DNA from: Ceratopteris richardii
Taxonomy: Eukaryota; Streptophyta; Polypodiopsida; Polypodiales; Pteridaceae
NCBI GenBank assembly: GCA_020310875.1
Contig: CM035407.1
Span: 94,410,733-94,474,732 of the forward strand
Direction: 5' to 3'
DNA: 64,000 bases
Under the pieces are notes generated by a model. It saw only the letters and a program-made list of their open reading frames with translations, did not search any database and was not told the DNA's origin. Below are positions 43,816-55,727 of the stretch, one piece after another. The translations under genes were made by a program, and so were the position numbers. The stretch's first letter is position 1. Every line of letters begins with the position of its first letter.

Positions 43816-44909
43816 ACTTATCCATCACAATGGACTCTATATCATCGTCATTCTCTTCTTCTTCTATGACATCACTAGGGTCACATTCTTCTAGCAAGGG
43901 CTGGCACATGAACACTGAGATATCATAACCCTCCTCATCACAATGAGGTGTCCATTGTTCTTCATTGACAGCAATGTCCATGGTGGCTAAGATTTCTGGC
44001 CAGCCATGAGGCTCAAATTCCTCATCTGGAAAGATCATTGGTGTATAGGCTGGGTCTTTAATTGGTCTATCTCCTAGCGAAGTTCCTTCTTCTCTTGCCT
44101 TTAAATGTTTTTCCTCTTCCTCTGCGACCTTGCACATACACAAATGAGTATCTTCATGCAACCATGATGGATCATGTGAACTTTCAGAATGCACAGAGAT
44201 GGAATCTTCTTTCACTTTGTGGATAGGATTCCACTGTAGGGGTGGTACATCTCTGAAGGAGTAATCCTTCAAATTGACCTTGGTGGTGACCCCTAAGTGC
44301 TGTAAGTACAAGGAGTTAGTTCCCCAATCCTATACTATTTGCAATTGTCGTAGGAAGGGTCTTCCTAGGATCATCTCATAGACATTATTTTTCTCAAAGT
44401 CACATATAGCAAATGTATGTTCAAACTCCACACCACAAGTGGTTAGAGTTATCCCTTCGAGCAATCCTAGAGGTCTTTCAAAATGATCGTCAGCCATTTG
44501 ACGCTTCATTCTAGATGGTCTTAATGTGGGTTTGCCCCATTGCTTCCACAAAGAGGTGGTCGCAATAGCAACACCCGCACCTGAATCTATGATTGCTTTG
44601 GTTGTGTAACCTTGGTAGGTGATTGGAAGATAAATATTACCTTCTTCACCCTCACACATGTCTCCTATTTTATCGAGAGGTATCTCTGGAACATTTTGCA
44701 TAGAGCCTATTTTTGGCATATTGGAATCAAGTTCGGGGACCTGATCCTTCACATGATTCCATAACTCAGGATTTGCTTTGAGCAGCTCTTCTACAGTGAG
44801 ATGACATTGAACCTTAGTGTTCTTCACGACATCAGTGTTTCTTGGGACCACTGAGTCTTCATGTCTGACCAGTATTGTGGGAGCTCTGATCTCAAGAGAT
44901 TCAGATTCC
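43808..44909 (-). pseudogene. pol: B pol: first protease and linker
   Basis: The canonical protease is at KAIIDSGAGVAIATTSLW and EMILGRPFLRQLQIV. A TAG at 44330-44332 falls where E2 has a Gln codon, and the frame continues with the acidic linker (WLHEDTHLCMCKVAEEEE, FPDEEFEPHGWPEILATMD). The frame ends at TAA 43808 because of a 1-nt insertion. At the right it starts near SESLEIRAPTIL, equivalent to the first part of E2 pol, and then meets copia sequence. Confidence 0.85.
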
Positions 44910-45354
44910 TGGTTGTTATGACACTCGCGTGTCCACTAGTGGTAATTACTTTTTCCTTAGAGACTCATGCATATCTTGGTTGAGTAAGAAGCAACCTACA
45001 GTGGCGACATCGAGTTGTGAAGCTGAGTACAGGGCAGTTTTCACAGCGATAGTGGAGTGTATATGGCTGAGACGCCTATTGATGCATCTTTGCATGGAGA
45101 TTGATGTTGCTACGCATATTCTCACTGATAGTCAGAGTGCTTTGGCTGTTGCACGAAACCCAGTGTTTCATGCACGGACCAAACATTTACAGGTGCATTA
45201 TCACTATGTGAGAGAGCGCCTTCATGCAGGAGATATTGATTTGGTATATGTGCCTACACAAGATAATGTGGCAGACATATTCACCAAAGCTCTTCCACGG
45301 GAAAAGTTTGAAGCTTTTCGCAAAGCTTTAGGCTTGCTACCTTGTGGGGGCTGA
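44910..45354 (+). pseudogene. pol: F copia RNase H, C-terminal end of pol
   Basis: About 145 codons of the copia RNase H: STSGNYFFLRDSCISWLSKK, VATSSCEAEYRAVFTAIVE, ILTDSQSALAVARNPVFHAR, KHLQVHYHYVRERLHAGDID, then VPTQDNVADIFTKALPREKF, ending at GLLPCGG and a TGA. These are the standard C-terminal copia motifs. This small piece of pol is all that survives of F besides its LTR, and it is open throughout. Confidence 0.92.
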
Positions 45355-45400
45355 TCTGTCACTCCCTGTATGTTTTCACATCATTTGCTCCAGGGAGGTT

Positions 45401-45693
45401 TGTTACACTTATGTGTTCCTCGAGTAGCTTTGATGTGAACCTTTTCCCTATACATGGGCACTTTTTACTCTAGTGTTGGCTAGAGGTTTTTTCCCCATGT
45501 TACCACATACTTGATACTCTCATATGTGGTGGTATTTTGTACTTAGGGATATTACTCAGCTCTTACTTTAGTTCAGTTTATCGATCAATAGAGAGAGCTA
45601 TTCCAGCCATCGTCTTCTCCGTGTGTCTTGCTGCTTTTGTGCTCCTTGTGTGTGCTTCTTGTGTGTCTCTCGCACTTCTACACACACCCAACA
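45401..45693 (+). repeat. F 3' LTR (293 bp)
   Basis: TGTTACACTTATG to CACCCAACA. A short purine tract (CAGGGAGG) precedes it. C pol sequence resumes at 45694, within the codons for the closing strand of the second protease, showing that F inserted there. Confidence 0.75.
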
Positions 45694-46255
45694 GTAGCCA
45701 ATCTTGGCCAAGGATTAGGGGTTCTATCAGGTCATCATCATGGCACACTAGTAGCTTCGCTGTCATGGTCACATCATGTATGAGGATAGAAAGGTCCACC
45801 TCACCCATGCAAGGGGTGCCTCCTAGCCATATGAGGTATGCCTCAACTGGCCGCATTTCTATTCCTGAGTCCTTATAGTGGGACCATCTAATCGCACTTA
45901 TCGCAGCACCTGAGTCAATTAAAGCCCTGAGCTCTTGGCAAGGGTTGTCGTGCTCTAGCCTGACTGTAATGAATGGTCTCCGATCCACTATGCTAGGATG
46001 GGTACTTGACTTTGCTTGACACATGGCCATGGGGTATCTGGGTGTTGTTTTCAGCTGGTTATAATGTTCTCTCCCTAGTCCTTGTCTTCTTAGCTTCATG
46101 TGCTTAATGCATTCTATGGCTTCTGCCTGAGCTTCAGCACATATCCTATTTTCTTCCTCCTTACGCTTCTTTGCCAACGTGAGTTCTCTAAGCATATCCT
46201 CAGTAAGAGGTTCCTCATATAACTTGACTCTACAGCCACTAATGTAATTAGGCAT
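45694..46255 (-). pseudogene. pol: C second aspartic protease and preceding helix
   Basis: About 185 codons equivalent to E2 12260-11750: LPLTEDMLREL-like helix, RRPFITVRLEHDNPC, ALIDSGAAISAIRWSHY (triad codons at 45908-45916), AYLIWLGGTP with two residues fewer than E2, and PLILGQDWL at the break. The copia LTR begins right after DWL. The triad and closing strand are conserved even in this old copy. Confidence 0.82.
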
Positions 46256-47412
46256 TATTTCTCCTTCTAAGGAGGCTAATTATACCGGTCCACTTGTCGA
46301 GAGTCTATTAATGATCATAGGTCCATAACCTCGCTTTTCTAACTTTGGTGCGTGTTGTTTCAGCCTATACACTAGGACTAAATCTCCTTCTTTTCAGCCT
46401 TTATCTTTCACATGCGCATCAAAATAGGCTTTCTGTCGTTTCTTTGCCGCATATATTCCTGTTGCTACTTTCATCCTGGTTTCTCCTAATCGTTCCAAGT
46501 CCATTATTCTTGCTGATAATTCATGGCCGGTCCATTGATGTTATTGTGCAACCTTAAGGGTCGGTATCAAAAGGTCCAAAGGAAGCACATCATTCTGACC
46601 AAAAACCATATGAAAGGGAGTTGCATTGAGTACGGTCTTGTAGGCCACTCGATATGCCCAAACAACTTGATGTAATTGTTTGTCCCAATCTGGACATTTG
46701 TTGTTCATGAGTTTCGTCAGTACGTTACAAAGGATCTTGTTAGTGCTTTCTGCTTGACCATTGGCCTGAGGATGATATGGTGCAGATTTCTTGTGAATCA
46801 CCATAAAATCCTGTAACAAATATTCAATCACTTGGTTTAGAAAGTGAGTTCCTCGATCGCTCACTAACTCTATAGGCAATCCATATCTTGTAAAGACATT
46901 TTCAAATAAGAATTTTGCAGTCGTGTGTGCATCATTCTTTTTCGTGGCTTTTGCCTCTACCCATTTGGTAAGATAATATGTTGCAACAATAATGTATTCA
47001 GCATGTGTTCCTCTTGCAGGGGGGGTTAATGGGTCCTACAAAGTCTATAACCCACTTAGAAAATGCACGTCCTCCCATCATGGGTTTCAATGGCATTTCA
47101 TCTCTGCGAGTGGGAAATTGAGTTCTTTGGCACACATCACATCTCTTTACATAGGTATGGGCATCCATGTGAAGAGTGGGCCACCATAATCCTGCAAAGA
47201 GGATGGCTTTGATTATCCTATCAGGTCCAAAATGTCCTCCTGCAACACCTTGGTGTGTAGTCTCTAGTACGCTCAAATAATCGCTCTCATGAACACATTG
47301 TCTTAGGTATCCATCTCGTCCTCGTTTGTATAGATTGTTACCAATAATTGAATAGTCTTGAGCTTCCTGCTCTAGACTGCGTTGTCATGCTAAGGTCATT
47401 CCTTGAGGGAAT
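46256..47412 (-). pseudogene. pol: C integrase and second zinc module, broken
   Basis: Successive short frames show the second HHCC module intact (THQGVAGGHFGPDRIIKAIL, then YVKRCDVCQRTQ, 46998-47276), the integrase core (ELVSDRGTHFLNQVIEYLL, GQAESTNKILC, 46541-46879) and scattered remains of the GPY region. There are several frameshifts, for example near 47000, where a G-run is one base longer than in E2, and stops near 46545. Copy C preserves CGA at the Arg codon that is TGA in E2. Confidence 0.82.
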
Positions 47413-49398
47413 TTATAATGTAGCATGTTCTACTGGTGGTCTTTCAGAACAAACATGGCATTCTTTACACAACTTGTAGACATCTGCTTCCATCGAAGGC
47501 CAATATACTCCTAGTCTATGCAGAGTTTGCAATGTACGATGTTTCGAATGATGTTGCTTTAATGCACCTATGTGTGCTAATTGCAACCAATTCACATGTT
47601 CTGATTCATCTAAACAACAAGCAAGAATCTTTTGATTATCCTGTATATATATACTTCCTGCTATTATTTGATATCTTTGAGACTTTGTAATCTCTCCTTC
47701 CTTGATCCTTATCCTAGGATTCTTGGGTCCATAAGTGAGAATAGGGACAATAGGCTTAGCCCATTCTAGTGTTATCTCAAGGTTAAACAAATAAGCATCG
47801 GGTAAATCATCCGCTATCCCTTGAGGGGTTTCTCCTGAGGTTAGTCTCGAGAGGTGGTCAGCTCTAAGATGTGTCTTTCCCTTCCTCACTACTACTTCAA
47901 AATCATACTCCATGAGTAATAGAAACCAATGTATTAATCGTCCCGTGTTACATGGCTTATTGACTAAGTACAGTAATGCTTGATGATTTGTAAAGAATTT
48001 GAACTTATTCGCCAACAAATAATGCTTGAATTTCTTTACTGTGTAAATCATTCCTAATCCTTCTCGTTCTGTAGTGGTGTAATTTCTTTCTGCTGCATTT
48101 AACTGTCTGCTTGCGTAAGCTATGGGGAGATCTATATTACCTTCATTCGTGGGTTGTGCTAACACACATCCTATGGCATAGTTGGATGCATCCACATGTA
48201 CATGGAATGGATTGCTCCAATCAGGGGTTGTCAATGTAGGTGCTAAGCACAAATGTCTTTTAAGTTCATTGAATGAATTCTCACATTCATCTGTCCATTC
48301 AAACTTAGTCAAAAGAGAGTATAGAGGCTTGGCTATGATTGCATACATGTGTATGAATCGTCTGTAATAATGGCAGTGTCCCATAAATGCTTGTACCTCT
48401 TTTACATTATTTGGCCTAGGTAGATCTGCAATTACCTTTTGCTTTTTCTTCATCTGTCAAAATATCATCCTTGTCTAACCATGAAAACACATTTTTCTGG
48501 GTTCAGAAAAACCTGATATTCTCGACATTTGTCAAATACTTGTCTTAACTCTAGGATATGCATCTGCCTGATATTCAAATGAGCACATATTTCATCAACA
48601 TAAACTTCCAAATTATTGCGTAAGAATTCCTTAAAAACATGACACATGAAATGCAAATATGCCCCATTCTGTGGCAAAAGCCGTCTTATGTTGATCTTCT
48701 GGAGCGATGGCTACTTGATTATAGCCTGAAAAACCATCAAGAAAGTTGTAAACTTCCTTGCCTCCAACTCTTTCCAATAAGTGTTCTATGATAGGAAGAG
48801 GATAACTATCTCTGATCATGGCGGCATTAACTTTTTTAAGGTTAATACACACACACAATTTTCCATTCTTCTTGGGAACAACCACAATGGGGGATACCCA
48901 TTCAGTATGCTCAATTTCATAAATGAATCCTGCTTCTATCAAACGATCTATTTCTTCTTTAATCTTTCCAGCGTAGTTATCATTGTACGTGTACGATTTC
49001 TGTTTCGTAGGTTTTGCATCGAGTCATAGGGATTCTATGAGAACATATATCAGGGTCTACTCCTTTCAGGTCTTTGTAACTCCAAGAGAACACATCTCTA
49101 TATTCTCGCAATAGGGCAACTAATGCTTCTTCTTCTTTAGTTATCAAATCATGCCCTATGTAGGTACATTTCTCTTCTTCTCCTTCTATGGCAACTATTA
49201 TTCTTTTGGTTTTCTCTCGATTATCATATACTTCTCCAACCTCAGCTTTTCTATTAGGCATTCATACCATGATTTGTCTATCTTCTATTTCATATTTCTT
49301 GAAGTTCTCACGAACCTCAAACAAAGATTCTTCTTTTTTTGACATGGTTTCTTTTTTCTTTCTTTTCTTTCCTTCACTTTTGACAGTCACTTGAGTGG
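47413..49398 (-). pseudogene. pol: C reverse transcriptase, RNase H and first zinc module, broken
   Basis: Segments: linker with IEGEEEKCTYIGHD; RT with IEHTEWVSPIVVVPKKNGKL (48631-48942); a deletion near 48650 that removes the FGLTNAPATFQ motif; and YVDEICAHLN, in which the second Asp of YVDD is Glu. A deletion follows near 48460. RNase H is then open (HVHVDASNYAIGCVLAQ, YTTTEREGLGMIYTVKKF), and the first zinc module is complete (LAHIGALKQHHSKHRT to CKECHVC). About 80 bp between the two zinc modules is lost near 47412. Confidence 0.83.
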
Positions 49399-50131
49399 TG
49401 TTAAAAGGACTTCCATCAAGTCGCTTTTAATCTCTTTTCAGATTCTTGGGGATGGTAGGGGTTTGATAATACAGAGGCCCTTTAAATTGATTTTCCCAAA
49501 TTAAATAACTCCTTACACAGTACTTATCTCTCAAAGTCAACAACCTACGCGATGCAGTTACTGTCTCCGATTACAATTATCGTTACACAGTAAACTCATC
49601 ACACGAGTTAATCAAACACAGTCAAACAAACTTATTACTGTGAATATGCTTTTACTCTGTTAACACTTAATACTTCAATTCAACGAGCAAATACACTCAA
49701 AATATCTGCAAAATCTGCACACAGCATCTCCAATGTCATCGCCCAGACAGAGAGTCTGGCGAACCCATCTCTCTACTGCCGAAGAACACCATAATGCCCT
49801 TTCATTAATAGATAAAAAGTTACATCTCCTCATCACGCCCTTTTGGTGTGTGCAATATATGAAAAATACAATTACATTATTCCCATCCGGCGGCCTAACA
49901 CTGGCACGCACAGTGGACGGGAACCCGCAAAGAAAATAAAATTAAGGCTCATCAACTATGCCTCGTATATACATAGTTCTAGCTAATTTGAAAGTCCTAG
50001 TGATCTTCTGCTTTAAGGAATCCAGCATAATCTTTAAAGTCTCTGGCTCCACCAATTGTGCGTTTGTTCTGACTGAACTTGCCGCAATAAATTGACTAAT
50101 CAGTGCATTGGTCTGTGTCTGCAAAAAAGCT
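49399..50131 (-). repeat. G 3' LTR, at least 733 bp (inner end not fixed)
   Basis: Plus strand begins TGTTAAAAGGACTTCC and matches 63269-64000 throughout. The inner end is unknown because the matching copy leaves the window. The segment includes the end of the coiled-coil reading frame (stop at 49942). Confidence 0.82.
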
Positions 50132-50664
50132 TCTTGTAAATAGAATTCATTGGCTATCGTAGCATCTCTGCTCAGCCTCATGTTAGCAATTTGAGCATCA
50201 ACTCTGGATAATCTTTTTTGCTTCAGCACCTAGCTGCTTTTCTCTGTGTTCAAGCTCCTGAGCTTGATATTGGATGGTTTTGTAATATGCATCCCTTTCT
50301 TTCATGATTCCTTCAATCTCCTTCTTTATCTGAATTGTCCGGAGGGTCTGTGCATCCAAGTCACGACACTTCTGGTGAAGTTCAAAGGACAGTGTCTTTA
50401 ATTCCTCAGTGTTCTGCATGGCCAGATCAGCCATTTCCTATCCTTTTTGGGTCACGAGTTCAAGATCCGCACGGGTTTCTTCTAATAAATTGCCCAGAGC
50501 CACCCGAGCATCTTCCTTATCCTGTACTAACTACGTTAACTACTTTATTTCTTCATCAGGAGTGGATAAAAGGACATTCTGTTCATTTAACGCAGCAAGT
50601 GGTGCATCACGTTGGGCAATCAGGTTGTCCTGCTCAGCGATCTGGGCTTGAAGTTGTTGAAGTT
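49942..50664 (-). pseudogene. G 3' reading frame, coiled-coil end
   Basis: This is the continuation of the G 3' frame after removal of copia H. Heptad-like segments (LQQLQAQIAEQDNLIAQRD, RADLELVTQK, ELHQKCRDLDAQ, YQAQELEHREKQLG) point to a coiled coil of about 250 residues together with the part at 56909-57050. There are in-frame stops near 50439, 50526 and 50535, and a 1-nt shift at the A-run near 50210. The last ~60 codons (SQFIAASSVRTNAQLVEP to MYIRGIVDEP) lie inside the LTR and are repeated in the 5' LTR at 63812-63994. Confidence 0.7.
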
Positions 50665-51829
50665 TGTTGGTGCAGTGCTTATTGCGGAATTTGCTTACAC
50701 CACAAAAACTAAGCTAGAGTGATGTTAGAACACCTCTATAATCATCAATAGCTTAGCAAACTTTCTGAAATTGAGAACTTATAACTGTATTTAGTGAACA
50801 CCGAAAATTCACTTTACAGAAAGCTTCTCATTTTCTTCAAACTACAATTCTGAACTTATTTATTTCAGTCTTTACACTACTGTGTTTGTTTACAGTTAAA
50901 AAATCTTTGCGTCATTTAACTTTAGCAAAACTGTGATTTGAAACCACCAAAATTCCACCGGAACTTCATCTGACTGTCACTGGAATGTTACCGTAATTGT
51001 ACCGGAATCCTACCGGAATCAACTGTAACTTTGTTTGTAATTACTTCAAGTGTTTGTGCATGAAGTAAGGAAGTGGTACATGAACTTCCATCACTGAATG
51101 AACTCTATCTGAAATTTAAAGAAAAACTTCACCAGTTCTGAATGCCTCTTTTCGGTCAGATTTTGTACTATGTGTACATATCCATTTTACCAAAATCTTT
51201 GATCAATTTATAGTAGAGACTTATAGCTACAAAATAAGCTATATCTCATACAAAGATTTACACTGTACTTCGAGATCTAGCTCATAGAAGTACCGGAAAA
51301 CCTTTAGTGAGAAAAACTTTAACTATTAACTAACTTTTCACCGTAACATGAGAATTCTCGGATTTCTTCACATACGAAGAATGCGCTCAAACTTCCACAT
51401 GAACATGTGTTTTCTATTAGAGAAGATGTGTACAAATAGCTTGGCCTCACTTCGCTCATAGCTATGGAAAACTCTCCTACTCTGAGTAGTTATTCCTTAC
51501 CATCTCTCTGAGATGAATACCTGACATTTCAGGTTTTGTTATTCATCTTTACATACGCGATCTTTGGCGTCTTCTATTCTTACTTCTATTCTCTATCTCA
51601 TATGCGCTCTCTCTACTATTCTATGCACTCTACATTCTGGTTCTATGCTCTCTCTCTTATATACATTTCTTAATCCGGATTTCTAACAAACTAGTTCTAG
51701 AAACTTCTACGCTGTATGTTACAAGCGTGAATTTGTCCCTTCACTAAGGCTTTGGTTTTCTGAACACTTTGTTTCTGCTTTCCTTTATCTTCATGTCATT
51801 ATGCATAATTAGTGAGTGAATCTTCAACA
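50665..51829 (-). repeat. H 3' LTR (1165 bp)
   Basis: Plus strand TGTTGGTGCAGTGC to GAATCTTCAACA. A TATA-like TATATAAG on the minus strand lies near 51657-51664. The AAGTT duplication adjoins its outer end. Confidence 0.92.
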
Positions 51830-51842
51830 GCTCCCCCTCAAT
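51830..51842 (-). promoter_or_regulatory. H polypurine tract
   Basis: Minus strand ATTGAGGGGGAGC directly before the 3' LTR. Confidence 0.85.
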
Positions 51843-51865
51843 CACTAATTTGCATCTTCCGGTCT

Positions 51866-53389
51866 TCACATATCCTTCTTTTCTTTTATACCTGCCATTT
51901 CTTTGAATCTGCTTGTCTTTACTCCATCTAAGCTCTTTGTCAGAATATCTGCAATCTGATCTTTTGTAGGAGTGAATACCAATTCAATCTCCTTCTCCAT
52001 TACCTTTTCCCTCAGGAAATGATATTGAATCTCTATGTGTTTTGTTCTTGCATGAAATACTGGATTTGCTGCAAGATATAACGAGCTCATATTGTCTCCA
52101 TGTATGATAGGTATACCTTGATCAATACCCATGCTTCTGAACAAGGTCTGCATCCATATCACTTCTTTTGCTGCTTCTACAAGTCCTTTATATTCGGCTT
52201 CTGTTGACGATAAAGCCACTGTGTGTTGTTTCTTCGAACACCAGCTCACTAGCTTATCTCCTAGGTATTTCATATACCCATGTGTTGACCTTCTGTCATC
52301 TTGACTTCCTACCCAGTCTGAGTCACTGTATGCACTCAGCTTTATATCTGATGTATAAGGATAATATAATCCTTCCTTTATAGTTCTTTTGATATATCTA
52401 AGAACTCTTTGTCCTGCAACCCAATGTTGATCCTTCGGACAATGCATGAACTGTGAGAGAACTCCCATTGCATAACTTATATTTGGTCTTGTTAGTGTAG
52501 CATAAATTAAGCTTCCCACAAATGACTCATACTTCCTCATATCTTTAAACTCTGCACCACCATATTTGCTGAGTTTATGATTTACTTCAAGCGGTGTTGT
52601 AGCTTCTCTGCAATTCTCCATGTTAAACTTCTTCAGTAAGTTTAGGAGATACCTTTCTTGTGAAATATATATACCATGATCTGTATGTGTAACTTCCATT
52701 CCAAGAAAGTATGATAACTTTCCTAGATCACTGAACTTGAACTCTTTTTCAAGCAGTCTCTTTACCTCTTTGATTCCTTCATCTGAGGTACCTGTGATTA
52801 TTATGTCATCTACATAAATACAAATGTAGATCATACCTTCATCTATTTTCTTGATCAGTAAACTTGCATTTGCCTTTGAGCTTTGGTATCCAAGGTCATT
52901 GAGATACTTCACAAGTCTGTAATTCCAAGCTCGTGGAGCTTGTTTCAATCCATAGAGAGCTCTTCTTAATCTGCAAACATATTCTGGGTATCTGGAACTT
53001 ACGAACCCTTCAGGTTGTTCCATGTAAACCTCATCTGATATATATCCATTCAGAAATGCATTCTTTATATCTAGCTGACTTAGCTTCCATCCTTTTGATG
53101 CTGCTATTGCAATCAATGTCCTTATGGTTGACATCTTCGCCACCGGACTAAACGTCTCATCATAATCTATGCCATATGTCTGAGCATAGCCTTTGACAAC
53201 CAGTCTAGCTTTGTATCTGGCTATCCTTCCATCTGCAAGCTTCTTGACTTTGTAAACCCATTTGTTTCCAATCACTTTCTTACCATTTGGTTTTGGAACA
53301 AGTTCCCAAGTCTTGTTCTCTTCAAGAGCATTAAACTCTTCTTTCATTGCTTCTTCCCATTGTTTCTTACCTTTTGCTTCACCATAATT
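51866..53389 (-). pseudogene. pol: H pol: reverse transcriptase and RNase H
   Basis: Open for about 500 codons with every copia landmark: WVYKVKKLADGRIARYKARL, DYDETFSPVAKMSTIRTLIA, LKNAFLNG-type LSQLDIKNAFLNG, QPEGFVSSRYPEYVCRLRRA, YGLKQAPRAW, ICIYVDDIIITG, then RNase H (AYSDSDWVGSQDDRRSTHGY, VALSSTEAEYKGLVEAAKEV, VFHARTKHIEIQYHFLREKV, KDQIADILTKSLDG). It would make and degrade RNA-DNA hybrids in the copia particle. It is separated from integrase by one in-frame TAG (53390-53392). On its own it looks intact and is the best-preserved enzyme region in the window. Confidence 0.92.
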
Positions 53390-55260
53390 CTAAGGTTCTT
53401 CATCTTCCTTTACTAAGTAAGCATAGTTTTTCTGAGTTAAATAACAAGTGTCATAAGAATACCTTGTTGGTTGTTTCCTTTCTCTATTTGACCTTCTTGG
53501 TTCAAACTCTTCATGTGTATCTGAATACACATCTTCATCAAATCTTGATCCATCTTCGTTTCTCATACCTGATCCGATCCTGGATGTACTTGCTTGCATA
53601 TGATCTTCATCTCCATTTACCTGCATATGTGATTTACCTTTTTCATTTCTTCTTATCTCTTCTTCAAGTGTTTCAACACTATGTTCTTTATCTGTATACC
53701 AGCTCTTTCCTTCATCAAATGTCACATCTCTGGAAACAGTAAACTGTTTGGTTAGAGGACTCCATAACCTGTAACCCATCTGCTTTTCATCATATCTAAT
53801 GAACACATATTTTTTAGCTTTTGGTTCAAGCTTATGTCTCAACTGTGATGGTACATAAGCATACGCAACTGATCCAAACACTTTGCAATGATCAAGTGTT
53901 GGTTTCTTACCCCACCAAGCTTCATAAGGGGTCATCCCATTTAAAGCTCTACATGGTAATCTGTTTACGAGGTATGTAGCTGTATTTACACCTTCAGCCC
54001 AAAGATAATTTGGACAATCTTTTTCTTTGAGCATAGCTCGTGCAAACTCAACTAGAGTTTGATTTCTCCTTTCTGCTACTCCAATTTGTTGCGGTGTATA
54101 CCTGCAAGTTATTTCTCTTTTGATACCTGCATTCCACAGATAATCGTTGAACTCTCGAGAAAAATATTCTCCTCGTCCATCAGACCTTAGTCTTTTGAGT
54201 TTCTGTCCTGTAAGTCTTTCAGCATATGCATGAAAATGTCTGAAAGCTCCAAACACTTTTGATTTCTCTTTCAAAACATAAAGAGTTATCCATCTTGTTG
54301 CATCATCAATGAAAAGAACATAATATCTCGATCCGCTGATAGATCCTTTTTTTGTAGGTCCCCATACATCTGTATGTATGAGCTCTAGCACACCATCATG
54401 TTTGTAACCATTTTTCTGAAATGGTAACTTGTGGGCTTTTCCCATCTGACAGGCTTCACATTTGTGAATCATATGTTGGTTCTTCATGTTTGGTAATCCT
54501 CTCACGGATTGTTTCTCTACCATAACTTTGATTCCCTTTTCATTAAAATGTCCTAACCTCTTATGCCAGAGGTCTAGTTCTGTAAATACCTCATCACCAT
54601 GTGTGATCAAGGCTTGACCAACATTCCCTTGTACTTTCAGAGTAAAAATTCTACCTTCCTTTTTACCATGGACAATCTGTTTGTATCCTTTCTCTGGATC
54701 TTCGACAAATACTCCTTCATTTGTAAACCTGACTTGAAAACCTTTTTCTACTATCTGACCAACACTGATCAGATTCTTCGGAATTGTTGGAACATACAAC
54801 ACATTTGTTAGTAGGTCAGCTCCATTCTTACACTTTACCTTTCCAATTGACCTTACATTATGTTTTGTGTTATCACCTGTCTGTACTGTATGATTTGAAA
54901 TGCCTCCTTCTAATTCTGATAATAATTCTATATTTCTAGACAAATGATTTGAACAACCAGAGTCAATATAGAATACTTTGAGGTCTTCATTTTCTGATGT
55001 ACTTATTGAGTTCATCATCAATGTTGTATGATCGTCATTCTGCGTATCATTTGCATAGTTGTAGTAGGTAGTGTTGTGAGACTGATTCTGTCCCCAAGTT
55101 CTTGCTCCACCTCTACCATATCCGCCTCTTTGGATTTGTCTTCCTCTTTGATATCTTCCGCTTCTGCCTCTGCTATTATTGTTTTGATTCTGGTTTGATC
55201 CTTGGGAATTATGCCAGCAATCATGAGCCAAGTGATTGCTTAATCCACAGATCCAACAAG
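53390..55260 (-). pseudogene. pol: H pol: zinc knuckle, protease and integrase
   Basis: Starts at the gag zinc knuckle CWICGLSNHLAHDC (CX2CX4HX4C, about 55215-55255). A Gly/Arg-rich stretch leads to the protease active site VFYIDSGCSNHLSRN. Integrase follows with its zinc motif (HKRLGHFNEKGIK, CEACQMGKAHKLPF) and DDE core (IHTDVWGPTKKG, RLRSDGRGEYFSREF, PQQIGVAERRNQTLVEF). The copia-specific tail is KVFGSVAYAYVP, GYRLWSPLTKQFTVSRDVTF. A TAG at 53390 ends the frame just before reverse transcriptase; both sides are in the same frame. Confidence 0.9.
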
Positions 55261-55641
55261 CTTTCTTGTTATTAGTCTGATTACCTCTTCCTTTACTTCT
55301 TTTCCTGACGTTACCTCTTCCTCTTGCATAATTTGCATGAGTTCATCTTTTTCTTTACCTTTATCACCTTTCTTCTTTTTCTTTGCATACATAGCCGAAC
55401 TATGTCCTTTTTCTCCATCTATCTTCAAATCTTGCTCAAACGTTAGCATTAGTCCAAGCAACTGATTTAAATGTGGTACAAAATGATTTAAAGACAGTTC
55501 AGTTGAGAGTACGAAAGGTTTCCACCTTTCATCTCCTCTCAAACCTGTAAGCACTTGAGCTATTAATCTGTGGTCTTCGATATCTTCACCAATCGATCCA
55601 AGACTATCTACAAAGTCCTTCATCTTAACGACATTCTTCAA
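55240..55641 (-). pseudogene. gag: H gag, C-terminal half only
   Basis: Reads VVKMKDFVDSLGSIGED, then HRLIAQVLTGLRGDERWKPF, then an acidic/Lys-rich stretch. These match the second half of the copia Gag domain. The N-terminal ~130 residues are missing, because only about 85 bp separate this from the PBS. A frameshift at about 55262-55320 puts it out of frame with the zinc knuckle and pol. H therefore could not make a complete Gag. Confidence 0.82.
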
Positions 55642-55727
55642 ATTCTCTTTCGGTTTCTTCTTCTAAGAAACCTTTTTTGCTCTGGTACCACTTGTGGTTA
55701 GCCTGCTTGATACTACTGATAACCTTT

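Larger units (their letters stand above)
37075..44909 (-). mobile_element. Element B: gypsy of the E2 clade, 3' part with 3' LTR
   Basis: Holds protease to WVPK tail, a 1.3-kb 3' region with an ARGONAUTE-like fragment, a polypurine tract and the 3' LTR. The 5' LTR, leader and gag are missing: the right end breaks off near 44909 at a copia fragment in the opposite orientation. B lacks the large 3' reading frame found in E2. Confidence 0.85.
44910..45693 (+). mobile_element. Element F: Ty1/copia 3' fragment
   Basis: The end of a copia pol plus its 3' LTR, in the plus orientation between gypsy B and gypsy C. The 5' part is missing. The sharp switch from gypsy minus-strand coding to copia plus-strand coding near 44910 marks a rearrangement or deletion junction. 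Confidence 0.85.
45694..49398 (-). mobile_element. Element C: decayed gypsy copy of the E2 family
   Basis: A pol-only remnant from the protease-to-RT linker (right) to the second protease (left), about 85-90% like E2 by eye. It is cut at the left by F and at the right by the LTR of G. It carries many small deletions and frameshifts and is the most decayed E2-type copy in the window. Confidence 0.85.

Noticed and set aside
49675-49911. Short minus-strand frame in the G LTR
   Set aside because: The frame is not preserved in the matching part of the other LTR copy.
50205-50220. Slippery A-run as a programmed frameshift in G
   Set aside because: The change of frame is +1 rather than -1, and there are other stops nearby, so a simple indel is more likely.
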